36,917 nucleotides of DNA from Bacteroidia bacterium (GTDB lineage: Bacteria; Bacteroidota; Bacteroidia; Bacteroidales; UBA932), in NCBI GenBank assembly GCA_021153285.1, contig JAGKTT010000017.1:1-36917 (forward strand), given 5' to 3'. The notes below the pieces were generated by a model, which saw only the letters and a program-made list of their open reading frames with translations, was not told the DNA's origin and ran no database searches. Of the stretch, positions 26,208-34,042 are shown piece after piece. The position numbers were made by a program, and so were the translations under genes. Each line of letters begins with the position of its first letter. The stretch's first letter is position 1.

Positions 26208-27626
26208 TTATTCTCCTCCTACGGTCAGGCTGCTGATGAGTACTGTCGGCATTCCGCAGGAAACGGGTACGCTTTGTTCCTTTCCGCAGGTCCAGGTGCC
26301 GTTGTCTATCTTCAGGTCATTTCCCACTGCAAGAATATCGGCCAAAGCCTGAGGACCGTTGCCTATTATATTTATGTCCTTCACTGGTGCAGTCAGACGA
26401 CCGTTCTCAATCAGGAATCCGCTCTTGACGAAGAATGTAAAATCTCCCTCTCCGATCTTTACCTGACCGTTGGAGAACTCGTCTACATAGATTCCGTTCC
26501 TTACGGATGCAATCATTCCTTCAGGATCGGCATTGCCGCTTTCCATATAGGTGGCCCTCATTCGAGGGATCGGATTGTATCGGAAATTCTCCCTTCTTCC
26601 GTTTCCTGTAGGATTCACTCCATACCAGCTGGCACTGATCCTGTCGTGCAGGTATGAGCACAGGATTCCGTCCTTTACCATATATGTTTTTTCCGCAGGG
26701 ACTCCCTCGTCATCGTAATTTCCTGATCCTCTGTTATATGCCACTGTTCCGTCATCTACGACATTGACTCCGGCCGGGCATACACGTTGTCCCAGCTTGT
26801 CTGAGAAGATAGATTGGCCTTTACGGTTGAAATCAGCTTCGAATGCGTGTCCCATTGCCTCGTGAAGCAGGATTCCCGAGGCTCCGGCACCCATCACTAC
26901 GCTCATTTGTCCGCCCTTCGGCCTGATTGCCTCGAATCTCTGGTCAATTCCTTTGACCGCTTCTTCTGCGATTTCATTTAGCAGGGCAGGCCCGATGAAT
27001 TCGGCACCGATCCTGAAACTTCTGGACACGCTCTTGTTTTCTGTCTTTCCATCCTGCTGGAATACAGTGGTGACGCTGACGCTTCCCATCGGCCTGGTAT
27101 CGAAGGTGAGTTCGCCGAGCGAATTGTACATCAATACATCGGAAACCGAGTCCGAGAGTCTGATGATCACCTTCACGATTCGATTGTCCTTTGCCAGAAT
27201 GGCTTTCTCCAGATCTGTAAGGAACGGCAGGAATGCGTTGGCTCCTTTCTCTCTCCAGTTTTCCTTCATCGGGTAGAGGTCGTGCGACCTGTTTTCGACA
27301 GGATGATATTGTCTGCAGGCAGTGGCGGAACCTGTAGCTATGGCCGATGCGGCTTTTGCAGCACCCAGCATATCCTTCATTTCAGTATTCTCTGAATATG
27401 CATATCCTGTCTTTTCTCCTTTGAGAACTCTTATTCCCACCCCGAAGTCAGTGTGGAATCCTCCTGAAGACACTATACTGTCCTTCAACAGGAGATTGAA
27501 AAATGTCGTGTGTTCGAAATACAGGTCACAATAGTCTCCTCCCTGTGCGAGGGCGGTACCGGTAAGTTCCTGCAGCTGGGTCTCTGTGACCTTGAACAGG
27601 TCTGTATAATAATTCTTTGTGTACAT
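26208..27626 (-). CDS. tldD: Metallopeptidase TldD
   Basis: This 472-aa protein is the catalytic subunit of the TldD/PmbA protease, which digests unfolded peptides. The zinc motif HEAMGH lies at 255-260 (H255, E256, H260), followed by AFEAD. A conserved Cys (TWTCGK, near 450) near the C terminus fits the third zinc ligand region. Other family segments are GVGIRVLKGEKTGYAYSEN and MRATYMESG. Its ATG overlaps the stop codon of the upstream zeta-like gene by one base (TAATG), and pmbA follows after 1 bp. Confidence 0.95.
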   Translation of the reverse strand: MYTKNYYTDLFKVTETQLQELTGTALAQGGDYCDLYFEHTTFFNLLLKDSIVSSGGFHTDFGVGIRVLKGEKTGYAYSENTEMKDMLGAAKAASAIATGSATACRQYHPVENRSHDLYPMKENWREKGANAFLPFLTDLEKAILAKDNRIVKVIIRLSDSVSDVLMYNSLGELTFDTRPMGSVSVTTVFQQDGKTENKSVSRSFRIGAEFIGPALLNEIAEEAVKGIDQRFEAIRPKGGQMSVVMGAGASGILLHEAMGHAFEADFNRKGQSIFSDKLGQRVCPAGVNVVDDGTVAYNRGSGNYDDEGVPAEKTYMVKDGILCSYLHDRISASWYGVNPTGNGRRENFRYNPIPRMRATYMESGNADPEGMIASVRNGIYVDEFSNGQVKIGEGDFTFFVKSGFLIENGRLTAPVKDINIIGNGPQALADILAVGNDLKIDNGTWTCGKEQSVPVSCGMPTVLISSLTVGGE

Positions 27627-28243
27627 TACAGCGATAATATTTTACCGTTTTCCTCTGCCAGTTTCTGTCTTTCGTCCGAGATTGCCTTTATCTTCTCGAA
27701 TGTAGCCTCGTCCTTGATGCTGATAACGTCGTTCTTGGAACCTTCTGCTATCACGCGGAAGGGAATCTGCGAATTATCTGCCAGAATCCATCTTTCGCAG
27801 ATAGGAGCATAAGAGTTGAAGAAATAATAAATGCCGACGCTATACCTTCTCCTGATGGTGTCTTCCGGTATGTCGTGTCCTCCGGCAGCCACTCTTGCTT
27901 TCACCCTCTCGATGGCAAGTTCCGGAGAATTCAGCCAGAAATACAGCAATGTCACTGTATATCCGGCATCCTGAGCCATCTTCACGGTCTTCAGCAATGT
28001 CCTTGTGGCCAATGTCGTCTCCACAGCAAAATCCTTCTGTTTCTTAAGCAGGTACCTGAATTTAAGGATCATATACTTGCTGGCCTGAATGGCTGCCTTT
28101 GACGGGTCGAACGGAGACAATCCCTTTGCGAATTCGTCTGAATTCACAAATTCCCTGCAGTCAAGCATTTCCGGCAGAAGTGAGTAGGAGGCTGTGGTCT
28201 TGCCGGCACCGTTGCAGCCTGATATTATGTACATCCTCGGCAT
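27626..28243 (-). CDS. Zeta-toxin-like P-loop kinase
   Basis: This 205-aa protein has a P-loop at 9-17 (GCNGAGKTT), NSDEF at 34-38 (D36) and ETTLATR at 75-81 (E75, R81). The later RRRYSVGIYYFF segment has Arg residues suited to bind phosphates. These match the zeta-toxin/UNAG-kinase fold and the related small kinases annotated as zeta toxin in many Bacteroidetes. There is no epsilon-like or other antitoxin gene on either side, and its stop overlaps the tldD start, so a housekeeping kinase of unknown substrate is as likely as a toxin. The upstream 630 bp contains a structured leader and a repeat array. Confidence 0.78.
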   Translation of the reverse strand: MPRMYIISGCNGAGKTTASYSLLPEMLDCREFVNSDEFAKGLSPFDPSKAAIQASKYMILKFRYLLKKQKDFAVETTLATRTLLKTVKMAQDAGYTVTLLYFWLNSPELAIERVKARVAAGGHDIPEDTIRRRYSVGIYYFFNSYAPICERWILADNSQIPFRVIAEGSKNDVISIKDEATFEKIKAISDERQKLAEENGKILSL

Positions 28244-28270
28244 AGTCTAAAAATTTATAAATTGTGCGAT

Positions 28271-28324
28271 AGCTGCGTTGCAGCTCGCCTCTTGAATCCT
28301 CACAACCGGAAGGTTGCTCCGGTT
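28271..28324 (-). promoter_or_regulatory. Two hairpins in the leader of the zeta-like gene
   Basis: AGCTGC-GTT-GCAGCT (28271-28285) is a perfect 6-bp stem with a 3-nt loop. AACCGGA-7 nt-TCCGGTT (28304-28324) is a perfect 7-bp stem. They lie 28-81 bp before the ATG. Further upstream (minus sense), GCGCGAGA occurs near 28335 and in a 15-base repeat (TGCTCTCGCGCAATT on plus) at about 28344 and 28448. It may be a structured leader or an interspersed element; no promoter match is seen. Confidence 0.4.
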
Positions 28325-28481
28325 CACTCGTCTCGCGCGCCTTGCTCTCGCGCAATTTCTGAAATTTTTATTGGTTGTTGGTTTTGTTAAATTTATGGAA
28401 ATTTGACGTGAACGGTTAGTTTATCAGTGTGGCTTTTTTGTTTGTTTTGCTCTCGCGCAATTATGGTTTGGTCGTTTGGGC

Positions 28482-28870
28482 GAAAGCACGTTTGGGGCTG
28501 TTTTTGTGCTTTCGGTCAGGAAAACTGCCTTCGAAAGCACGCTTTGGGTTGTTTTTGTGCTTTCGGTCAGGAAAACTGCCTTCGAAAGCACGTTTTGGGC
28601 TGTTTTTGTGCTTTCGGTCAGGAAAATTGCCTTCAAAAGCACGCTTTGGGCTGTTTTTGTGCTTTCGGTCAGGAAAACTGCCTTCGAAAGCACGATTTGG
28701 GCTGTTTTCGTGCTTTCGGTCAGGAAAACTGCCTTCAAAAGCACGCTTTGGGCTGTTTTTGTGCTTTCGGTTCGGAAAACTGCCTTCGAAAGCACGCTTT
28801 GGGTTGTTTTTGTGCTTTCGGTTCGGAAAACTGCCTTCGAAAGCACGTTTTGGGCTGTTTTTGTGCTTTT
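28482..28870. repeat. Tandem array of eight 51-bp palindromic units
   Basis: Units start at 28482, 28533, 28584, 28635, 28686, 28737, 28788 and 28839, exactly 51 bp apart; the last is cut after 32 bp. Each has a left arm GAAAGCAC, 16 nt, a right arm GTGCTTTC, then 19 nt. Each right arm can also pair with the next left arm, giving 9 bp (GTGCTTTCG/CGAAAGCAC) around an inner CAG-GAAAA-CTG. Units differ by 1-4 bases: units 4 and 6 have AAAAGCAC, and units 6 and 7 have GGTTCGG for GGTCAGG. The array ends 3 bp from the stop codon of the TIGR02757 gene. Its period is divisible by three, so long open frames run through it on both strands. Confidence 0.95.
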
Positions 28871-28873
28871 GGT

Positions 28874-29578
28874 TTATTGCTGGTGTGTGACTCCGTATCC
28901 GAACAGAGCAAAGTCGCCTTTGCAAGGGTCCTCAGGCCAGATTTCCCTGAAAGCATCGGTGATCTCCCGTGCGGTTACAATGTCTTTCTGACGTCGTGAG
29001 GTCAGTCCCAGTGCAGTCGCCTGATCGTAAACGTGTACATCCAGAGGCAGGATCAGTTTCTTCTTGTCCGATGATTTCCAGAGTCCGAGATCCACTTTCC
29101 CGTCATCCCTTACCATCCATCTGCGCATCATACTGATTTTCTTGTTCGGAGCTTTGAGGTCTTCCTTCTGACCAAAGATTTCTGTACGTATCTCATTGTT
29201 TGTCAGACCTTCCAAACTTCCTTTTTCAGAATATATCTTCTGCATTCTGCCGCAAATTGCTGCAAATTCGCTCCATTTGATTGTCCTGTGAAGGCTCGCA
29301 TTCTCATTCCTATATTCTCCGTTCATCACGTAGTCGTAAGGTTTCCAGCACATCTCGTCGAACATTCTCGAGCAGTCGCGCACGATCATAGCCCTCCGTC
29401 CCCAGGCCAGATGAGCGGAAAGCAGTGCAGCTATCTCCACATCGGCCAATGACGCCTTGCCGTCCTCATATTCCCGTGCAAAACGAGTCGGGAATATGAT
29501 GGGATCTTCCTGAAAATATCTGGGATGGTTATATTCTTCTGCCCATTCCATCAGGGTTTCTTTAACTCTTGTCTCCAT
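28874..29578 (-). CDS. TIGR02757 family (DUF2400) protein
   Basis: This 234-aa protein is recognised by segments such as DPIIFPTRF, DVEIAALLSAHLAWGRRAMIVRD, RRWMVRDDGKVDLGLWK and LILPLDVHVYDQATALGL. The family is common in Bacteroidetes. Parts resemble the helix-hairpin-helix DNA glycosylase fold, but function is not established. The frame is open 20 codons further upstream. I take the ATG at 29578 because a -7 promoter element lies at 29586-29593, which makes the upstream extension untranscribed and the mRNA nearly leaderless. The palindrome array follows directly after the stop. Confidence 0.85.
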   Translation of the reverse strand: METRVKETLMEWAEEYNHPRYFQEDPIIFPTRFAREYEDGKASLADVEIAALLSAHLAWGRRAMIVRDCSRMFDEMCWKPYDYVMNGEYRNENASLHRTIKWSEFAAICGRMQKIYSEKGSLEGLTNNEIRTEIFGQKEDLKAPNKKISMMRRWMVRDDGKVDLGLWKSSDKKKLILPLDVHVYDQATALGLTSRRQKDIVTAREITDAFREIWPEDPCKGDFALFGYGVTHQQ

Positions 29579-29585
29579 AATCCTA

Positions 29586-29593
29586 CAAATGTA
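29586..29593 (-). promoter_or_regulatory. Promoter -7 element for the TIGR02757 gene
   Basis: TACATTTG on the minus strand is an exact TAnnTTTG match, 7 bp before the ATG. Transcription would start within about 2-4 nt of the start codon. No TTTG is found at the -33 position. Confidence 0.5.
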
Positions 29594-29639
29594 ATAAAAA
29601 TAACAGTTCGATGTACTTGATTGAATCTCATTTACCAAA

Positions 29640-30500
29640 ATGAAGATATTCGGGCACTAAAGATCGGGGCGAGTGCAATGCGTTAAATAATAGTATAACA
29701 TCTTGATATGCAGGCCTTTCGAGGTTCAGTGAACTCTTTGTTAATAAATCTGGCATAACTCGCCGGAGTGGTATACAATAGAGAGAATCTCATTCGATCC
29801 AGTACAATAGCCGGAAAATACGCCCGCCAACCATTGCACTAAAATACGCTTGTCTGTATATCAGACGGCATTTACGGACAAGGTATGCAGTCAAAACTTG
29901 CTTATTTCAGAGCAGTCGCAGAAGTATGTGTCTAAGCATAAGCGACACCGTAGGTCCCTAAATAAGGCAAAGCGTGGTCCTACGCTCACAAAATCACATC
30001 AATTTGATACCAAAACAGGGGCGTCGGTACCTGAAATTCAAATAAGAGGCACCGACGCTTCAATTACATAGCACCGCGGTCGGCAAATACGCCCGCCGAC
30101 CGCTCAATCACGCCGTGCGAGAGTTCAGCCCGAGGGCTCTCGCACGACCTGATTATGCTTCGAATGCAATGTCAATATCATATAGAAAACGTACTTGGTC
30201 ACAATCACAAAGCAGTTAGGGTTACCTTTTGGATGAGCTGTGGAACCTGTTTTGTGCTGCCAAACCCCGAATATTTCAGCGGAGGTGCATTCTGCACACT
30301 GCTTGAGGATAATTACATTTGGCATCTGGAGCAGGTTAATCGTAAAAGTACTTATGGTTTCACTCACAATCTTCTGCAAGATACGGGGTAAGTAATACGA
30401 ACGGGCGAAGCCTGCTTCAAGTTTACATATATATGCTTAGATACATATTTTGCGACTGAGTCATAAGTTCTCTGGGATATATCAGTGACTCCTGTCACGA
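29640..30500. other. Gene-poor tract with clustered inverted repeats
   Basis: I see no convincing gene in these 860 bp. On the plus strand there are three strong stem-loops in succession. GCGTCGGT/ACCGACGC (30021-30028 with 30051-30058) has a CCT/AGG extension. GCGGTCGGC/GCCGACCGC lies at 30076-30084 with 30095-30103. CGTGCGAGAG/CTCTCGCACG lies at 30114-30123 with 30137-30146. Weaker ones include CGTAGG/CCTACG (29949-29994) and GTCTG/CAGAC near 29852. AGTGCAATG/CATTGCACT (29672-29680, 29832-29840) is a long-range inverted repeat. A 17-bp direct repeat, AAATACGCCCGCC[A/G]ACC, occurs at 29816 and 30085. The stretch 30160-30400 has open frames on both strands but none I can assign. It may be a decayed mobile element or a structured RNA. 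Confidence 0.5.
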
Positions 30501-30505
30501 ATATT

Positions 30506-30539
30506 AAAAAAGACCGGCCATCGAAATGATGACCGGTCT
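30506..30539 (-). terminator. Intrinsic terminator after the POT transporter pair
   Basis: On the minus strand AGACCGGTCAT (30539-30529), a 7-nt loop and ATGGCCGGTCT (30521-30511) form an 11-bp stem with one G-T pair, followed by a T run. It lies 22 bp past the stop of the downstream transporter gene. Confidence 0.92.
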
Positions 30540-30561
30540 CGTATAATATTTTAAAAGAGTA

Positions 30562-32229
30562 TTACTCAGTTGCTGATTCGATACGCTTCATATTGGCGAA
30601 CATAAAGACTCCGGCGATAAGGCAGATGACGATGAGTACTACCCAGATAGACCAAAGCGGGATTCTCATCCAGAGAAGACCAGGTACCGATACGAGGTAG
30701 TTACCGATCGCTGTAGCAGCGAACCAGCCTCCCATCATCATACCCTTGTACTTAGGAGGAGCCACCTTTGATACGAATGAGATACCCATTGGTGAGAGAA
30801 GGAGCTCTGCAAATGTGAGTACAAGGTAAGTGCTGATAAGCCAGGTCGGTGATACGAGGTCCGGACTTACAGTTCCGCCGAGTTCCTTAGGTGATGCCAG
30901 ACCGAATGATGCGAGTGTGAGGATAAGGAATCCTGCACCGGCAACGAGCATTCCGAGACCGATCTTACGTGGTGCAGAAGGCTCCTTGCCCTTCTTTGCA
31001 AGTGCTCCGAAGATGGCGAGTGATACAGGCGTGAGGGCTACCACATAGAATGGATTGAATTGCTGGAAGTCAGATGGCTGGATGTTCACGATCTCCGGCA
31101 TACCCAGATACAGGAAGGCTGCAAGAGCCCAGAGAACTATAGTTGAGATGCCTGAAGTAAGCTTGCCCTTGGATGTCTCTGACTGGAAGAAACCGAAAAG
31201 GGTATATACAGATACTGCGATAAGTGCGAGGCACCAGATGTTGAATCCGATTCTCAGACCGCCTGTCACGCTGCTGGCAGTGTAGTCACGGGCGAAGAAA
31301 GTCATTGTAGCACCATTCTGGTGGAATGCCATCCAGAAGAAGATGACTACGGCGAATACGAAGATAAGGGCTCCGATGCGGCTCTTTGTCTGAGCTGGTG
31401 TGAGCTCCACCTCTGCAGAAGGATTGGCAGCCTTTGCCTGCTTTGCGTTGACATCAGCGTGCTTGAACCACTTCCTGCAGCTGAAATAGATCGCTACTGA
31501 AAGGATGAGTGATACGCAGGCAACTGCGAAACCGCCGTTATAAGCGGTAGAGAGCCTTTCGATGTAGTATGGTGCGAATGCCGCCATATCCATTCCGGCA
31601 GCGCCAGGCATTGTCGCTGCGATATTCTGGAGCACAGACAGATTCTCAGGAGTGATGGTGCCGTCCATAACCTGGTGAGCCAGGGCAGGGATGTTCGCAT
31701 TATAGACAAGGTCGTACTTGTTAAGTGACCAGTTTGTCATTGCCTTAGCCATTGATGGTGCGAACATCGAACCTACGTTGATGGCCATATAGAAGAGGCT
31801 GAATGCTGCATCACGCTTTGCCGAGTACTTAGGGTCGTCATAGAGATTTCCTACCATTACCTGGAGGTTTCCCTTGAAGAGACCGGTTCCGATGGCGATG
31901 AGGGTGAGAGCTCCGAACATCATTATCTTTCCTGTCATATCCGCTGCTGTAGGGACTGCCAGACAGAGATAACCGAGGAACATAACCCCGATACCGAGGG
32001 TTACGCATTTTCCGTAGCCGATCTTGTCAGCGAGGATACCGCCGAAGAATGGCATAAAATATACTCCGGCAAGGAAGATCGAGTAGATCTGTGTAGCCGC
32101 TGCTGCGCTGAAGCCGAACTTCGCCTGGATGAACAGGAGGAAGATGGCCAGCATCGTGTAATAGCCGAAGCGCTCACCTGTATTGGCGAGCGCGAGGGCA
32201 AAGAGTCCTTTTGGTTGACCTTTGAACAT
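30562..32229 (-). CDS. POT/PTR family proton-dependent oligopeptide transporter
   Basis: This 555-aa inner-membrane carrier of 12-14 helices imports di- and tripeptides with protons. The first helix has GERFGYY (E19, R20, F21), and Lys119 in GLFKGN matches the conserved TM4 lysine. The FHQNG and PLGISF-like (SPMGISFVSKVAP) segments are typical. In the family motif ExxERFxYY the first Glu is Asn16 here, a change shared with the neighbouring paralog. It begins 19 bp after that paralog in the same operon, and a terminator follows. Confidence 0.93.
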   Translation of the reverse strand: MFKGQPKGLFALALANTGERFGYYTMLAIFLLFIQAKFGFSAAAATQIYSIFLAGVYFMPFFGGILADKIGYGKCVTLGIGVMFLGYLCLAVPTAADMTGKIMMFGALTLIAIGTGLFKGNLQVMVGNLYDDPKYSAKRDAAFSLFYMAINVGSMFAPSMAKAMTNWSLNKYDLVYNANIPALAHQVMDGTITPENLSVLQNIAATMPGAAGMDMAAFAPYYIERLSTAYNGGFAVACVSLILSVAIYFSCRKWFKHADVNAKQAKAANPSAEVELTPAQTKSRIGALIFVFAVVIFFWMAFHQNGATMTFFARDYTASSVTGGLRIGFNIWCLALIAVSVYTLFGFFQSETSKGKLTSGISTIVLWALAAFLYLGMPEIVNIQPSDFQQFNPFYVVALTPVSLAIFGALAKKGKEPSAPRKIGLGMLVAGAGFLILTLASFGLASPKELGGTVSPDLVSPTWLISTYLVLTFAELLLSPMGISFVSKVAPPKYKGMMMGGWFAATAIGNYLVSVPGLLWMRIPLWSIWVVLIVICLIAGVFMFANMKRIESATE

Positions 32230-32248
32230 TTTATCTGATTTTTTAGGA

Positions 32249-33808
32249 TTAAGCTGTTACTCTCTCAAGCCACTTCACCATTCCGAACATTACGCTCATC
32301 GAGATGAAGCAAACCACTGCAAATACTGTCCAGCACTGCCAGATAGGCCAAGCGTTGTACATAAGCGGACCGAGGAATAGGAAGAGGTTTCCGATGGCTG
32401 TAGCACCGAGCCAGAGTCCCTGGCAAAGTCCGAGCATACTCTTTGGAGCTACCTTTGATACGAATGAAAGTCCGAGAGGTGAGATGAAGAGCTCTGCTAC
32501 TGTCAGGAAGAAGTATGTTGCGATAAGTACCCACCAATGAGCCTTGTCTGCCATCTGCTCTGCGATTGGGAGTGCCTTGTAAGCTTCTGCTGAAGGATAG
32601 CCCTTGAGGATGGAGAATACTGCAAGGAATACGAATGCGAGACCTGCGATGAGCATACCGATACCGATCTTCTTAGGAGTAGAGATCTCCTTTCCACGGC
32701 GTGCCAGTGCAGAGAAGATGGCCATAATTACAGGAGTGAGGACAATCACGAAGAATGGGTTGATTGCCTGCCATACCTCAGGTGCCACTGCAGATGAGTC
32801 CACGAAGTCACGGGCGAAGAATGAAAGCGACATACCGTTCTGGTGGAATGAGAACCAGAAGAATATCACGATGCCGAGCACTGCGAAGAGAGCATACATA
32901 CGCTGCTTGATCTCCTTTGCCATTGCTGCCTTTTCCTCAGCTGTATATTCAATTCCCTTTACGGCCTCCTTCTTTGCAGGAGTCGGGAATTTCTTCTGTG
33001 ATACGAAGAAGATCACGAGTGAGATGCACATTGCGGCAACAGAAGCGATGAACGAGTAGTGGATACCTTCATTGAAAATCTGGAGGTAGTTCTGGCAGGA
33101 TGCTGCCATATCAGCGATGTTTCCGCCTGCAGTGGCAATCATTGTATTTAGGTTCTCGAGTGCCTGGGCGCTCATTCCTGCAGCGTTGTTGATGAACTCG
33201 TGGCAAAGAGCCGGGAGCTGTGCGTTGTAGACCATTCCGTTGGTCTCGAGCCACCACGAGCGGAGAAGAGGCGCAACGAAAGGAGCTATGAGACCTCCTA
33301 CATTGATGAATACATAGAAAATCTGGAAACCGGAGTCGCGCTTCTCCTTTGCTTCTGCAAGAGCCTGAGGACCCTGTTTTGCGGCTTCAGCCTCGAAATT
33401 GTCGTACATCTGACCTACGATAGCCTGGAGGTTTCCTTTGAAGAGACCGTTACCGAAGGCAATCATAAAGAGAGCGAAGCAGGTCAGCGGGAGAAGCCAG
33501 CCGATGTTGCTTGAAGTCGCGAGGATCGGAATGGAAAGGAGAACGTATCCGCTGGCCATAATGATCAGACCGGTCTTGATGGTTCCCTTGTAGTTCTGGG
33601 TGCGGTCAGCGATGAGTCCGCCGACAAGGCTGAGAAGATAGATTCCTGCGTAGAAGCAAGAGTAGATGGTTCCAGCCGGGCCTTCGCTGAGGCCGAACTT
33701 AGAGCATAGGAAAAGCACGAGCACTGCATTCATAATGTAGTAGCCAAAGCGCTCTCCCATATTGCTGAGAGCTGCGGCCAAAAGGCCTTTCGGGTGTCCT
33801 TTAAACAT
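32249..33808 (-). CDS. POT/PTR family proton-dependent oligopeptide transporter (tandem paralog)
   Basis: This 519-aa protein is the first gene of a two-transporter operon. It shares the MFKG-PKGL start, GERFGYY (E19, R20), GLFKGN (K124), FHQNG and SPLGLSFVSKVAP with the downstream copy, so the two arose by tandem duplication. Asn16 again replaces the first Glu of ExxER. It has a long polar loop between helices 6 and 7 and another with TAEEKAAMAKEIKQR. The promoter at 33885-33914 leaves a leader of about 70 nt. Differences in the central region suggest the two differ in peptide preference, which is inference. Confidence 0.93.
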   Translation of the reverse strand: MFKGHPKGLLAAALSNMGERFGYYIMNAVLVLFLCSKFGLSEGPAGTIYSCFYAGIYLLSLVGGLIADRTQNYKGTIKTGLIIMASGYVLLSIPILATSSNIGWLLPLTCFALFMIAFGNGLFKGNLQAIVGQMYDNFEAEAAKQGPQALAEAKEKRDSGFQIFYVFINVGGLIAPFVAPLLRSWWLETNGMVYNAQLPALCHEFINNAAGMSAQALENLNTMIATAGGNIADMAASCQNYLQIFNEGIHYSFIASVAAMCISLVIFFVSQKKFPTPAKKEAVKGIEYTAEEKAAMAKEIKQRMYALFAVLGIVIFFWFSFHQNGMSLSFFARDFVDSSAVAPEVWQAINPFFVIVLTPVIMAIFSALARRGKEISTPKKIGIGMLIAGLAFVFLAVFSILKGYPSAEAYKALPIAEQMADKAHWWVLIATYFFLTVAELFISPLGLSFVSKVAPKSMLGLCQGLWLGATAIGNLFLFLGPLMYNAWPIWQCWTVFAVVCFISMSVMFGMVKWLERVTA

Positions 33809-33884
33809 AGTTTATTCAGTTTTATTTAATTAATGATGATTGCATCTGCTATGCGGCTGCAAGTCTCGCGGGCGCACAATCGTG

Positions 33885-33914
33885 CAAATATACGAAATTT
33901 AATTTATAGGCAAA
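33885..33914 (-). promoter_or_regulatory. Promoter of the POT transporter operon
   Basis: On the minus strand TTTG (33914-33911), an 18-nt spacer and TATATTTG (33892-33885) closely match the Bacteroidetes consensus. The divergent gene's -7 element lies 26 bp from this -33 box, so the two promoters are back to back. Confidence 0.75.
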
Positions 33915-33940
33915 ATATCGGAAATCACGAAGAAAATTGA

Positions 33941-33948
33941 TATATTTG
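33941..33948 (+). promoter_or_regulatory. Promoter -7 element for the DUF4831-pepD unit
   Basis: TATATTTG is an exact TAnnTTTG match, about 95 bp before the DUF4831 start. No TTTG lies at the -33 spacing. Confidence 0.55.
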
Positions 33949-34042
33949 CTTTTCTGTGAAGAGAAGATGATTGAGCCGCTAATGGCGAAATCCTGTGCTG
34001 TTGGGGTTGCTTTATTGGTAAATAATTGATAATTAGTATATT

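Noticed and set aside
27626..28243. The zeta-like gene as a standard toxin-antitoxin module.
   Set aside because: No antitoxin frame precedes or follows it; the upstream space is a structured leader and repeats, and the downstream gene is tldD. Kept only as a zeta-like kinase.
28161..28355. A 64-codon minus frame overlapping the zeta-like gene start.
   Set aside because: It begins at a non-ATG codon, overlaps the P-loop coding region in another frame, and covers the two hairpins.
28482..28870. The repeat array as a CRISPR.
   Set aside because: The whole 51-bp unit is repeated, including the parts between palindrome arms, so there are no unique spacers, and no cas gene is in the window.
28424..28999. 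Several 130-190-codon open frames on both strands across the 51-bp array, with Cys-rich or Lys-rich repeating peptides.
   Set aside because: A repeat whose length is divisible by three keeps any stop-free frame open. Frames are open on both strands at once and there is no start signal or family match, so I treat them as artefacts.
29850..30071. A 73-codon plus-strand frame with a basic middle section.
   Set aside because: It runs through one of the strong stem-loops, has no promoter or family match, and its composition looks like non-coding DNA.
29640..30150. The stem-loop chain as an integron attC array.
   Set aside because: There is no integrase gene, no attC core site pattern, and no cassette genes between the stems.
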